DNA of 64,000 nt, from assembly GCF_011045115.1 (NCBI RefSeq), contig NZ_JAAKZG010000002.1, positions 372,001-436,000 on the forward strand, read 5' to 3'. The DNA is from Mesorhizobium zhangyense. Lineage in GTDB: Bacteria; Pseudomonadota; Alphaproteobacteria; Rhizobiales; Rhizobiaceae. A program made the position numbers and the translations under genes. Positions within the stretch are counted from its first letter, which is position 1. The number at the start of each line of letters is the position of its first letter. Below are positions 21,043-30,224 of the stretch, piece after piece. The notes beneath the pieces are model-generated. The model made no database searches. It was not told the DNA's origin and saw only the letters and a program-made list of their open reading frames with translations.

Positions 21043-22335
21043 TCAGACGGCCAGCTTGCGAAGACCGCTGTCGAGTCTCGGAAGCGCGTCGAGAATGCTT
21101 TCATAAGGCGGCAACGTGCCCACCGGCCCAACGGCGGTTACCGTCGGCTTGGTCGAAAACAGCCGCGACGACAAATCCGTTAGACGATCCACCGTCAGCG
21201 CCGAAAGCCGCTCCATCAGCTCTTCCTTGGCGATCGGGCGTCCGAACAGCAGCATCTGCCGCGCGATCTGCGAAGCCCGGCTGGAAGCGCTCTCACCAGA
21301 CATGATGAGACCGGCGCGGTACTGCGCCCGGGCGCGGTCCAATTCTTCCTGGCCGATATGCTCACCGGCCCGCTCCAGTTCCTTGATGATCACCGGAACA
21401 AGCTTGGCGATGTCGCCTTCGCCAGTCGCGGCATGAACGCCGAAGATGCCGGTGTCAGAAAATCCCCAGTGAAAGGCATAGACCGAGTAGCACAGGCCGC
21501 GCTTTTCGCGCACTTCCTGGAACAGTCGTGAAGACATGCCACCGCCGAGGATCATCGACAGCACCTGCGAGGCGTAGAAGTCACGCACATGATAGGCGCG
21601 GCCCTCGAAGCCGAGCACGATCTGCGCGTCCTGAAGGTCGCGATGTTCGCGGTAGTCGCCGCCGACATAATGCGCATATTGCGGAACGACACTGTCGGAC
21701 TTGGCGCGGAAGCCGCCCAGCTGGCGCTCGACGTCGCGGACGAAGACATCATGCTTCACGTCGCCGGCGGCCACGACCACCATCTGGTCCGCGCCATACT
21801 GGCGTTCCATGAAGGCGTGCAACTGGCCGGAGGTGAAGGATTTTACGGTCTCGGGCGTGCCGAGGATCGAGCGGCCTATCGTCTGGTGGCGAAAAGCCGT
21901 CTCGGTGAAGTGGTCGAACACGACGTCGTCCGGCGTGTCGTGTGCTGCGCCGATCTCCTGCAGGATCACGTGCTGCTCGCGCTCCAGTTCCTCCGGATCG
22001 AATTTCGATTCCGTCAGGATATCTGAGAGCAGGTCCATCGCCAGCGGCACGTCATCGGCGAGCACGCGGGCATAGAAGGAAGTTGTCTCGACGCTGGTGG
22101 CGGCGTTGATCTCGCCGCCGACATTCTCGATTTCGGAAGCGATCTGAAAGGCGCTTCGCCTCTTGGTCCCCTTGAACGCCATGTGTTCGAGGAGGTGGGC
22201 CATCCCATGCTCGTCGTCGCGTTCGTTGCGGGCCCCGGATTTGACCCAGACGCCCAATGCGACAGATTCGATACTTGGAAGGGTTTCGGTGGCGACTGTC
22301 AGGCCGTTCGACAGACGGCTTACCTCAACACCCAT
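21043..22335 (-). CDS. M16 family zinc peptidase (processing-peptidase-like)
   Basis: 430 residues. The inverted zinc motif HxxEH is intact as HLLEH at 47-51, followed by AFKGTKRR and the downstream acidic segment ENVGGEINAATSVETT that supplies the third zinc ligand. The C-terminal half (GGGMSSRLFQEVREKRGLCYSVYAF) is the usual inactive repeat. Single-chain homologues (PepR/YmxG) are the bacterial relatives of mitochondrial processing peptidase beta. Lies directly after thrC with a 14-base gap, an order typical in Rhizobiales. Confidence 0.94.
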   Translation of the reverse strand: MGVEVSRLSNGLTVATETLPSIESVALGVWVKSGARNERDDEHGMAHLLEHMAFKGTKRRSAFQIASEIENVGGEINAATSVETTSFYARVLADDVPLAMDLLSDILTESKFDPEELEREQHVILQEIGAAHDTPDDVVFDHFTETAFRHQTIGRSILGTPETVKSFTSGQLHAFMERQYGADQMVVVAAGDVKHDVFVRDVERQLGGFRAKSDSVVPQYAHYVGGDYREHRDLQDAQIVLGFEGRAYHVRDFYASQVLSMILGGGMSSRLFQEVREKRGLCYSVYAFHWGFSDTGIFGVHAATGEGDIAKLVPVIIKELERAGEHIGQEELDRARAQYRAGLIMSGESASSRASQIARQMLLFGRPIAKEELMERLSALTVDRLTDLSSRLFSTKPTVTAVGPVGTLPPYESILDALPRLDSGLRKLAV

Positions 22336-22349
22336 ATAGATATTACTCC

Positions 22350-23744
22350 CTAACGCGCCGCCCGTGCGTGGCGGCTAATATGATCTTCCACCATTTTAAG
22401 CTCGGATGGAAGTACCGTGTATTTTTCCTCGCGTTCCATCAATCCCGCAAGCCATGCAGGCAGGGGCGGGACAACACCGCTCGCCGCTTCGACGGCGGCG
22501 GGGAACTTGGCCGGATGGGCCGTGGCAAGCACGATCATCGGTGCGTCGCCCTTTTGGCGGTTCGCGACATGAACGGCAGTCGCCGTATGCGGGTCGAGCA
22601 GATAGCCGCTCGCCTTCAGCGTCTCGCGGATCGTTGCCGCGGTCTCGTCCACCGTCGCGCGCCCGGCGTCGAATTCGCCGCGGATCTTTGCAAGGGCAGC
22701 GGCGTCGATGGTGAATGCACCCGACTGCTTGAGGCCGGCCATATAGCGGCGGACAGTGCCTGCATCGCGGTCTGAGGTTTCGAAAAGCAGGCGCTCGAAG
22801 TTGGACGACACCTGGATGTCCATCGACGGCGAGGTCGTGGCGACGACGCCCGTGGTGCGGTATTCGCCGGTCGAAAGCGTGCGGGCGAGGATGTCGTTGT
22901 CGTTGGTGGCGATCACCAGACGCTCGATCGGCAGGCCCATGCGCTTGGCGGCGTAACCGGCGAAGATATCGCCGAAATTACCGGTCGGCACGGTGAAGGA
23001 CACCGGGCGGTCCGGCGCGCCAAGCGAAATCGCCGACGAGAAATAATACACGATCTGGGCCATGATTCGCGCCCAGTTGATCGAGTTGACCGCCGACAGC
23101 GAAACGCTGTCGCGAAAACCAGGGTTGTTGAACATGTCTTTCAGAAGACCCTGGCAGTCGTCGAAATTTCCTTCGACGGCGAGCGCATGGACGTTCGAAG
23201 CGGTCGAGGTTGTCATCTGCCGCTGCTGGACTGGCGAGACGCGGCCATGCGGGAAAAGCACGAACATGTCGGTGCGGTCGCGCCCGGCGAAGGCGTCGAT
23301 CGCAGCGCCACCGGTATCGCCCGAGGTTGCCGCCACGATCGTGGCGCGGTGGTTGCGCTCTATGAGCACGTGATCCATCAAGCGGGCCAGGAACTGCATC
23401 GCCACGTCCTTGAAGGCAAGCGTCGGGCCGTGGAACAGTTCCAGCACGAAAGTGTTCGCATTGGTCTGCACCAGCGGGCAAACCGCGTCGTGGCGGAAGG
23501 TGGCATAGGCTTCACGCACGATGCGCTCGAAGGCCGGTGCTGCGATCTCGCCGCCGAGGAATGGCGTCAGCAGCCGGATGGCGAGATCGGGATAGGCAAG
23601 GCCGCGCATGGCGCGGATTTCGGCTGCGCTGAATTGCGGCCACTCGCTTGGAATATAAAGCCCGCCATCGCGTGCAAGCCCGGTAAGAACCGTATCCGAG
23701 AAACCGAGTGCGGGGGCTTCCCCGCGTGTGCTGACGTATTTCAT
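22350..23744 (-). CDS. thrC: Threonine synthase
   Basis: 464 residues from the second of two close ATGs (23744); GGA at 5-6 bases supports it, and the product then starts MKYVSTRG as in relatives. The PLP lysine is in ELFHGPTLAFKDVAMQF, with the phosphate-binding loop ATSGDTGGAAIDAF and the late PTGNFGDIFAGYAAKRMG. Converts O-phosphohomoserine from ThrB to threonine. Upstream gene of a thrC, M16 peptidase, GNAT, EAL series. Confidence 0.96.
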   Translation of the reverse strand: MKYVSTRGEAPALGFSDTVLTGLARDGGLYIPSEWPQFSAAEIRAMRGLAYPDLAIRLLTPFLGGEIAAPAFERIVREAYATFRHDAVCPLVQTNANTFVLELFHGPTLAFKDVAMQFLARLMDHVLIERNHRATIVAATSGDTGGAAIDAFAGRDRTDMFVLFPHGRVSPVQQRQMTTSTASNVHALAVEGNFDDCQGLLKDMFNNPGFRDSVSLSAVNSINWARIMAQIVYYFSSAISLGAPDRPVSFTVPTGNFGDIFAGYAAKRMGLPIERLVIATNDNDILARTLSTGEYRTTGVVATTSPSMDIQVSSNFERLLFETSDRDAGTVRRYMAGLKQSGAFTIDAAALAKIRGEFDAGRATVDETAATIRETLKASGYLLDPHTATAVHVANRQKGDAPMIVLATAHPAKFPAAVEAASGVVPPLPAWLAGLMEREEKYTVLPSELKMVEDHISRHARAAR

Positions 23745-23891
23745 TGTCATCCGTTCGTCGTGGTGGCTTGCTGTCTACGCGACTGAAAACTCTGTGGAAA
23801 AGCAGATCGGTGAAAAACTGAATCCCGTCAGTCGCATTTTTGCCGCGGCGTTGATATACAGCGACAGCTTTGAGAGAGGGAAGTGCAGCAT

Positions 23892-24479
23892 ATGCAGTTT
23901 CGATTTATCGACAGTCGTTTTTTGGCCGGTCTTGCAGTTTCGAGCTTTATGATTGCCGCCGCTGGTTGCCAATCCAACGACGCGGCGAAAGGCTTTGACC
24001 AAGCCAGCAAGCCCGATCAGGCAGGCAGGATCCTGGAAAGCGACCTTCGGGCCTATTGCCCGAACATCACGCTCCGTGAAGGGACAGCCTTCTTCAGCAG
24101 CTATGCCAAGGGCGGTCAGGACGACCCGAACAAGCTGGCCTACCAGGCTTCGATCGCCGACGTGACCCGAGCTTGCGTGACCCGTGACGGCACGTTGAGC
24201 ATCGACGTCGCCGCCGCCGGCAAGATCGTGCCGGGTCCGGCCGGTGCGCCGGGAAGCGTGACCCTGCCGATCCGCGTCGTCGTGCTGCGCGGCGAGGAAG
24301 TGCTCTACTCCAAGCTCACCCAGTTTCCGGTCAGCTTGACCGATAAAACGGCTGCGACGCAGTTCGTCTTCAACGACAAGGGCGTTTCGGTTCCGGTTCC
24401 GGCCGAGCAGAACATCCGCATCTATGCCGGCTTCGACGAAGGCCCGGCGCCGAAGAAGAAGACCGCTGCCGCCGAGTGA
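23892..24479 (+). CDS. Putative outer-membrane or periplasmic lipoprotein, conserved in Rhizobiales
   Basis: 195 residues from ATG 23892 (GAGGG about 11 bases upstream). The N-terminus is a lipoprotein signal ending IAAAGC, with Cys26 as the lipidation site. The body is soluble, with CPNITLREGTAFFSSYAKGGQDDP and VTRACVTRDGTLSIDVAAAGKIVPGPAG, a pattern seen in conserved alphaproteobacterial hypothetical lipoproteins; the tail is lysine/alanine-rich (APKKKTAAAE). No function known. Divergent from thrC; followed by a good terminator. Confidence 0.8.
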   Translation: MQFRFIDSRFLAGLAVSSFMIAAAGCQSNDAAKGFDQASKPDQAGRILESDLRAYCPNITLREGTAFFSSYAKGGQDDPNKLAYQASIADVTRACVTRDGTLSIDVAAAGKIVPGPAGAPGSVTLPIRVVVLRGEEVLYSKLTQFPVSLTDKTAATQFVFNDKGVSVPVPAEQNIRIYAGFDEGPAPKKKTAAAE

Positions 24480-24487
24480 CAAAGCAT

Positions 24488-24513
24488 GCCGCGCAAAAGT
24501 GCGCGGCGGTTTT
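24488..24513 (+). terminator. Rho-independent terminator of the lipoprotein gene
   Basis: Perfect 8-bp GC stem GCCGCGCA / TGCGCGGC with an AAAG loop, followed by GGTTTT, 9 bases after the lipoprotein stop. Confidence 0.8.
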
Positions 24514-24541
24514 GCGATAACGGCAGGCATCAAAACCAACA

Positions 24542-24568
24542 GCTTAAAGCGCGAGCCGCGCTTTAAGC
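24542..24568. terminator. Inverted repeat over the stop codon of the HAD gene
   Basis: Perfect 12-bp stem GCTTAAAGCGCG / CGCGCTTTAAGC with an AGC loop; it contains the TAA stop (24563-24565, minus strand) of the convergent HAD phosphatase gene. Likely terminator for that strand, where GTTGGTTTT follows. Confidence 0.6.
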
Positions 24569-25252
24569 GTCTTCCGACCATTCGAGAAGTGCTGCGACGA
24601 CACCGGGAAAATCCGCCCAGCGGCGGATGACGGTTTCAGCACCCGCTTCGGTCAGCGCATCGGCATGGCCGGGATAGCTGTGTGAAGCGCCGGTGAAGCC
24701 GATGACGCGCAGGCCGGCAGCCTTTGCGCCGGAAATGCCGTGAACCGAATCCTCGACAACGAAGGTGCGCGCCGGATTGGCGCCAAGTGTGTTGACCGCA
24801 TGAAGGAACACGTCCGGCGCCGGCTTCGGCTTTTTCGACGGCGTGTCGAACGAGGAGAAGATGCGGCCTGAAAAGAACGGCAGCAGCCGTGTCTTTTCCA
24901 GCATCATGGCGAGACGCTCGCTGCTCGAATTGGAGCAGATGCAGCGCGGGCCGGTAACCGAAGCCACCGCCTCATGCGCGCCTTCGATCGCACGAACCTC
25001 GGCCTGCAGCCGGCGGTCGACAAGCGATTCCGCCTGGCTGATCAGCGATGCCTGGAACGGGATCTGCGACTGCTCCTCGATGCGCAGCATGATGTCCTTG
25101 AAGGTCAGGCCGGCATAGGTCTCGGCCAGTTCTTCGGGTTCGATCGGGAAGCCTGCGGCCGTCAGCAGCTCGGCTTCGACGCGCGCGGCGATGATTTCTG
25201 AATCGACGAGCACGCCGTCGCAATCGAAAATGACGAGATCAGGCTGGGTCAT
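24563..25252 (-). CDS. HAD superfamily hydrolase (phosphoglycolate-phosphatase-like)
   Basis: 229 residues from ATG 25252 (MTQPDLVIFDCDGVLVDSE); the frame extends further upstream but without a ribosome site and with non-coding-like sequence. HAD motifs: FDCDGVLVDSE (nucleophile Asp), CSNSSSERL (Thr/Ser), KPKPAPDVF (Lys) and VVEDSVHGISGAKAAG (acidic pair). The cap is of the beta-phosphoglucomutase/Gph type. Probable sugar phosphate or phosphoglycolate phosphatase; substrate unknown. Confidence 0.88.
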   Translation of the reverse strand: MTQPDLVIFDCDGVLVDSEIIAARVEAELLTAAGFPIEPEELAETYAGLTFKDIMLRIEEQSQIPFQASLISQAESLVDRRLQAEVRAIEGAHEAVASVTGPRCICSNSSSERLAMMLEKTRLLPFFSGRIFSSFDTPSKKPKPAPDVFLHAVNTLGANPARTFVVEDSVHGISGAKAAGLRVIGFTGASHSYPGHADALTEAGAETVIRRWADFPGVVAALLEWSEDA

Positions 25253-25409
25253 GTAAATCCGCAATAGCTGGGAAGAAAGGCCGCATGGCGGCAAGCGATG
25301 TTTTCGCGGCGCGGCATACACCATGCGCTGCCCAACCGCAAATTCCACCGCGATTGTCGTGGTGCTTCACCAAATGTTTACGCTGATCGGTAACCATAAC
25401 GGGGTGTAA

Positions 25410-26570
<1,161 letters not shown>

Positions 26571-26626
26571 TTGCCGGCTTTTTAGAAACCACCGATGGGC
26601 CGGCTTCCAGTCACCGGCTGATCCCG

Positions 26627-26654
26627 AACGCTCGAGGGTATCCTCGGGCGTTTT
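26627..26654 (+). terminator. Terminator after ccrM
   Basis: An 11-bp stem (AACGCTCGAGG with CCTCGGGCGTT, one G-T pair) and loop GTAT, followed by TTGGCG, 57 bases after the ccrM stop. It also lies 16 bases beyond the end of the convergent NTF2-like gene and could serve both. Confidence 0.75.
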
Positions 26655-26669
26655 GGCGTTTAAACGGCC

Positions 26670-27032
26670 TTATCCCTCGACGTCGACGCGGACTATCCTG
26701 CCATCCTCGTCGAGCGTGATGGTTTCGGTACCTTGCCGGTTGTAAGGCGCACCTGTGGTCACACTCGTCGCCCGAAGTGCCCAGACCGAGCGTGCTGTGT
26801 TCGGCGAGAGCGTCTCGACCGACAAATCCTCGGAAACCTGGTCCGGATATTCCGCGAAATAGGTTTTGAATGCGGCCATCACCGCATCACGGCCGGATAT
26901 GAGACCGCCGACACCACCCGAATCATAGACGACATCGGCCGCAAACATCGCTTCGATTGACTGGTAATCGAGCGCGTTGATGGCGGCGTGGTATCGCCGC
27001 AGAATCTTTGCCGGCTCGACGCCTTGCGTCAC
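26670..27032 (-). CDS. NTF2/SnoaL-like fold protein
   Basis: 120 residues starting at GTG 27032, whose GTGA overlaps the stop of the HAD gene upstream. Cone-shaped NTF2-like pattern: HAAINALDYQSIEAMFAADVVYDSGG, SGRDAVMAAFKTYFAEYPDQ and a final strand ETITLDEDGRIVRVDVEG. Such proteins may be enzymes or binding domains; no catalytic residues can be assigned. Third gene of the mutY-HAD-NTF2 operon. Confidence 0.8.
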   Translation of the reverse strand: MTQGVEPAKILRRYHAAINALDYQSIEAMFAADVVYDSGGVGGLISGRDAVMAAFKTYFAEYPDQVSEDLSVETLSPNTARSVWALRATSVTTGAPYNRQGTETITLDEDGRIVRVDVEG

Positions 27033-27640
27033 GCCTCGATGCCTCGCTGTTCAAGGTCGCGCCGCAACGTGGCTGCATCCGTGAACAGCACCGCCTGCCA
27101 GCCGGCGGCCTTGGCGCCTTCGACATTCTTCGGGCTGTCGTCGATGAAGATCGTTTCCGACGGATTGAGGCCGAAGGTCGAGGCGTGGTGGTCGTAGATG
27201 CCGCGGTCTGGCTTTATCATGCCGATCTCGCCCGAAACGGTGATGCCGCGCGGGCGCTCGAGGAACGGAAAACGCTGCCGTGCCTCTGTGAAGGTGTCCT
27301 TGGCCCAGTTGGTCAGCATGGTCACATCGTGGCCCTTGTCGATCAGGGCTTCCATCAGTTCCACGCTGTCGTCATAGGCATGCGGCACCATCTCGTGCCA
27401 GTGGCGGCGGAAGTTGCGGATGTTTTCCTCGTGGTCGGGATGCTCGGCGATCAGCAGGCTTTCGGCTTCTTCCCAGCTCCGTCCGCGATCCTGCTCTATG
27501 TTCCATTCATGCGTGCAGATGGTCTCGAAAAACCGTTTCCGCTCGGTCTCGTCCGGGATCAGCCGGCTGAAGGGCAGGTCCGGGTCGTAATGGACGAGCA
27601 CCTTGCCGATGTCGAACACGATGTGGCGGATTTCGGTCAT
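27029..27640 (-). CDS. HAD-IA family phosphatase, YihX-like
   Basis: 203 residues. Motif I is FDIGKVLVHYD, where the second Asp of DxD is Gly, as in the YihX branch (glucose-1-phosphate phosphatase). Motif II is TMLTNW, motif III lysine is in MIKPDRGIYD, and motif IV is FIDDSPKNVEGAKAAG. Coupled at both ends: ATG 27640 overlaps the mutY stop, and its own TGA overlaps the next start. Substrate not known. Confidence 0.87.
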   Translation of the reverse strand: MTEIRHIVFDIGKVLVHYDPDLPFSRLIPDETERKRFFETICTHEWNIEQDRGRSWEEAESLLIAEHPDHEENIRNFRRHWHEMVPHAYDDSVELMEALIDKGHDVTMLTNWAKDTFTEARQRFPFLERPRGITVSGEIGMIKPDRGIYDHHASTFGLNPSETIFIDDSPKNVEGAKAAGWQAVLFTDAATLRRDLEQRGIEA

Positions 27641-28770
27641 GAAGGCCTCTTTGCTGTGTGTGGAAACGGCTTTTTCGTCGCGTCCGGTATGGCAGCCTCG
27701 ATTGCCTTTTTCATGACAGTCGGCAGCGCCTCGCCGTGAAGCGTGGCGACTGGAGCCCAGAAACTGCCGGCAGGCAAGGTGCGATCTGTGACCTCTGCGC
27801 GGTAGACATCAAGGTCGAGCGAGAAATGGGTGAAGACGTGGGAAATGCTGCCCGCCCGCTGCCAGGCGGCGGCAAAGGGCGCGCCGGCAATGGTGGTGTC
27901 GCCGTCGATGCGCGCGTTCCATGCGGTCGTCGGCACCTCGCTCATGCCGCCGAGCAGGCCCCTTTCCGGGCGCTTGCGCAAAAGGATCGCGCCGTCCGGG
28001 CGGATCGCGATGAATGCCGCGCCTCGTCGTGCCGGCTTTTCGGTCTTCGGGGCCTTCACCGGATAGAGTTCCGGGTCGCCATTCGCCAGTGCCTGGCAGC
28101 CGTCGCGCAGCGGGCACAGCATGCAGCGCGGGCGTCGTGGCGTGCAGATCGTCGCGCCCAGATCCATCATCGCCTGGGCGAAATCCCCCGGTCGAGCCGG
28201 TGGCACCAGGGTTTCAAGAATTGTGCGGATTTCCGGCTTAGCGTCCGGCAGCGGCGTGGAAATCTCGAACAGGCGCGACATGACGCGCTCGACATTGCCG
28301 TCCATCACGGCAGCGGGCCGGTCGAAGGCGATCGCAGCGATTGCCGCCGCTGTATAGGCGCCGATGCCTGGTAGTTCGCGCAAACCGGCTTCGGTATCCG
28401 GAAAAGCGCCTTTGCCAGCCGCAACGAGATTGGCGCAGGCTTTCAGGTTGCGGGCGCGCGAATAATAACCGAGGCCGGCCCATGCTTTCATCACATCGTC
28501 GGTTTCGGCTGCCGCAAGAGATTTCACGTCCGGCCATTTTTCAAGGAAAGCGCGGAAGTAGGATTTGACCGCCTCGACCGTCGTCTGCTGCAGCATGATT
28601 TCCGAAAGCCAGACGCGGTAAGGGTCGGGGCGAATGCCGGCGGCCAGCTGGCGCGGCGAAATGCGCCACGGCAGTTCGCGGTGATTGGCGTCGTACCACT
28701 CAAGCAGGGGCGCTGCGATATCGCCGCTGGATGTTGCGGCGCTCTTGCGGGGTTTTGCCTGTGGTGCCAT
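27637..28770 (-). CDS. mutY: A/G-specific adenine glycosylase
   Basis: 377 residues from ATG 28770 (MAPQAKPRK). Conserved parts: ELPWR, LQQTTV, the helix-hairpin-helix LPGIGAYTAAAI with catalytic Asp in VMDGNVERV, and the [4Fe-4S] loop CTPRRPRCMLCPLRDGC with the exact C-x6-C-x2-C-x5-C spacing. The C-terminal MutT-like domain (RPDGAILLRKRPERGLLGGMSEVPTTAW) recognises 8-oxoguanine. Removes adenine opposite 8-oxoG. Divergent from dciA, sharing a 55-base control region. Confidence 0.96.
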   Translation of the reverse strand: MAPQAKPRKSAATSSGDIAAPLLEWYDANHRELPWRISPRQLAAGIRPDPYRVWLSEIMLQQTTVEAVKSYFRAFLEKWPDVKSLAAAETDDVMKAWAGLGYYSRARNLKACANLVAAGKGAFPDTEAGLRELPGIGAYTAAAIAAIAFDRPAAVMDGNVERVMSRLFEISTPLPDAKPEIRTILETLVPPARPGDFAQAMMDLGATICTPRRPRCMLCPLRDGCQALANGDPELYPVKAPKTEKPARRGAAFIAIRPDGAILLRKRPERGLLGGMSEVPTTAWNARIDGDTTIAGAPFAAAWQRAGSISHVFTHFSLDLDVYRAEVTDRTLPAGSFWAPVATLHGEALPTVMKKAIEAAIPDATKKPFPHTAKRPS

Positions 28771-28825
28771 TGATCGTGCTACTGATCCGCGCCTTGGGTA
28801 AGGGTGCATAGTCCGGAGAACGCAC

Positions 28826-29332
28826 ATGGCAGGGAAAAGCCGTTACGGCAATCCCGTTCCGGTGAGCGATCTCGCCACCGAAATCCTCGATCCCGTCCTG
28901 CGCAAGCGCGCGGGCATCTCGGTTGGGCTCGTCCAGTCGTGGGAGGAGATCGTCGGCCCGCGGATCGCCGCCAAAAGCCGGCCGGAAAAAATCCAGTGGC
29001 CGCGCCGTCTGCATGAGGACGATCCGTTCGAGCCGGCAACGCTGATTGTCGCCTGCGAAGGGTTGGCCGCGCTCCATCTCCAGCACGAGACCGGCGAAGT
29101 CATCGGCCGGGTCAACGCCTTTCTGGGCTTCACGGCGATCGGGCGCATCCGCATCGTGCAAAAGGCCCTGATCGACACGAGTTTGCCGCCGAAACCACGC
29201 CCACGGACCCTGACCGATGGCGAGAAAACAAAACTCGCCGGCACGGTGGAAAAGATCGAGGATGATGGCTTGCGGGCCGCGCTCGAACGTCTTGGCGCAA
29301 CCATCATCGGCACGGAAAAGAAGAAGAGTTGA
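28826..29332 (+). CDS. dciA: DUF721 protein, DciA-like replicative helicase loader
   Basis: 168 residues. The N-terminal DUF721 domain shows LATEILDPVLRKRAGISVGLVQSWEEIVGPRIAAKSRPEKI and ATLIVACEGLAALHLQHETGEVIGRVNAFLG (a KH-like fold); the C-terminal part is charged. DciA is regarded as the ancestral loader of DnaB helicase in bacteria lacking DnaC/DnaI. The order mutY (divergent), dciA, dsbA-like, smc is widely conserved in Rhizobiales. The symbol is by family; loader activity here is inferred. Confidence 0.82.
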   Translation: MAGKSRYGNPVPVSDLATEILDPVLRKRAGISVGLVQSWEEIVGPRIAAKSRPEKIQWPRRLHEDDPFEPATLIVACEGLAALHLQHETGEVIGRVNAFLGFTAIGRIRIVQKALIDTSLPPKPRPRTLTDGEKTKLAGTVEKIEDDGLRAALERLGATIIGTEKKKS

Positions 29333-29468
29333 CATCGATCTCGCATATTCGTGATTGCTGTTGCGGAACTTGTCGATTGGATTGGGGGAAGAGATGCCTT
29401 AATTCGCGCCAAGTCTCGCTTTTTGGTGCCTTGGCATCGCACAATACAATCTCAGGCAGGTGATTCGT

Positions 29469-30164
29469 ATGATCCGTTCCATTCCGCGCAGAAAAGTTCT
29501 CTCGACACTGGCTCTTGCGCCGGCGGCAATCGTGCTCGCCTCGCAGGCCGGCTTTACCGGACGCGCGATGGCGCAGGACGCTGCAGCACCCGCACCCGGC
29601 AAGGCGCCTGAGCCGCAGGGCAAGGTCGACATGGCCAAGGTGCTTGAGGCCGGCGCGCTGCCGGACAAGCAGCTCGGCAAGGACGACGCGCCGGTGACGA
29701 TCGTCGAATACGCCTCGATGACCTGCCCGCACTGCGCGCATTTCCACGAGACGACGCTGCCGGCGCTGAAGGAAAAGTATATCGACACCGGCAAGGCGCG
29801 TTTGATCTTCCGCGAATTCCCGTTCGATCCGCGCGCAGAGGCAGGTTTCATGCTTGCCCGCTGCTCCAACGATAACTACTTCCCGATGATTGACGTGCTG
29901 TTCAAGCAGCAGGAAAACTGGGCCGGCGTGCAGGATGCGAAGACCGCGCTGCTGCAAATCTCGAAATTGGCAGGTTTTTCACAGGAGTCCTTCGAGGCCT
30001 GCTTGACTGACCAGAAGCTTCTGGACGATGTCAGGGCAGTACAGAAACGTGGCGCGGAAGATTTCAAGGTCGATTCCACCCCGACCTTTTTCATCAACGG
30101 CAATGTGTACAAAGGGGCTTTGTCTATTGAGGATATGTCGGCGATTATCGACGGCATGCTCTGA
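29469..30164 (+). CDS. DsbA family thiol:disulfide oxidoreductase (BdbD-like)
   Basis: 231 residues from ATG 29469, with CAGG about 8 bases upstream. The N-terminus SIPRRKVLSTLALAP is a signal with a twin-arginine-like RRKVL, cleaved near AMAQD. The thioredoxin-fold active site is CPHC in YASMTCPHCAHFHETTLP, and the cis-proline loop is SVDSTPTFFINGNVY-like (VDSTPTFFINGNVYKG). Probably introduces or isomerises disulfides in the periplasm. No DsbB is nearby. Confidence 0.92.
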   Translation: MIRSIPRRKVLSTLALAPAAIVLASQAGFTGRAMAQDAAAPAPGKAPEPQGKVDMAKVLEAGALPDKQLGKDDAPVTIVEYASMTCPHCAHFHETTLPALKEKYIDTGKARLIFREFPFDPRAEAGFMLARCSNDNYFPMIDVLFKQQENWAGVQDAKTALLQISKLAGFSQESFEACLTDQKLLDDVRAVQKRGAEDFKVDSTPTFFINGNVYKGALSIEDMSAIIDGML

Positions 30165-30224
30165 CGGTCCGGCCATGCCGGGGCGCTTGCGCCCCGCCAT
30201 GCCTGCGGTCGCGGGACCGCGCCT

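Noticed and set aside
27029-27640. HAD protein with a missing second motif-I Asp as a broken enzyme
   Set aside because: DxGxV is normal for the YihX branch, so the gene is more likely intact than decayed.
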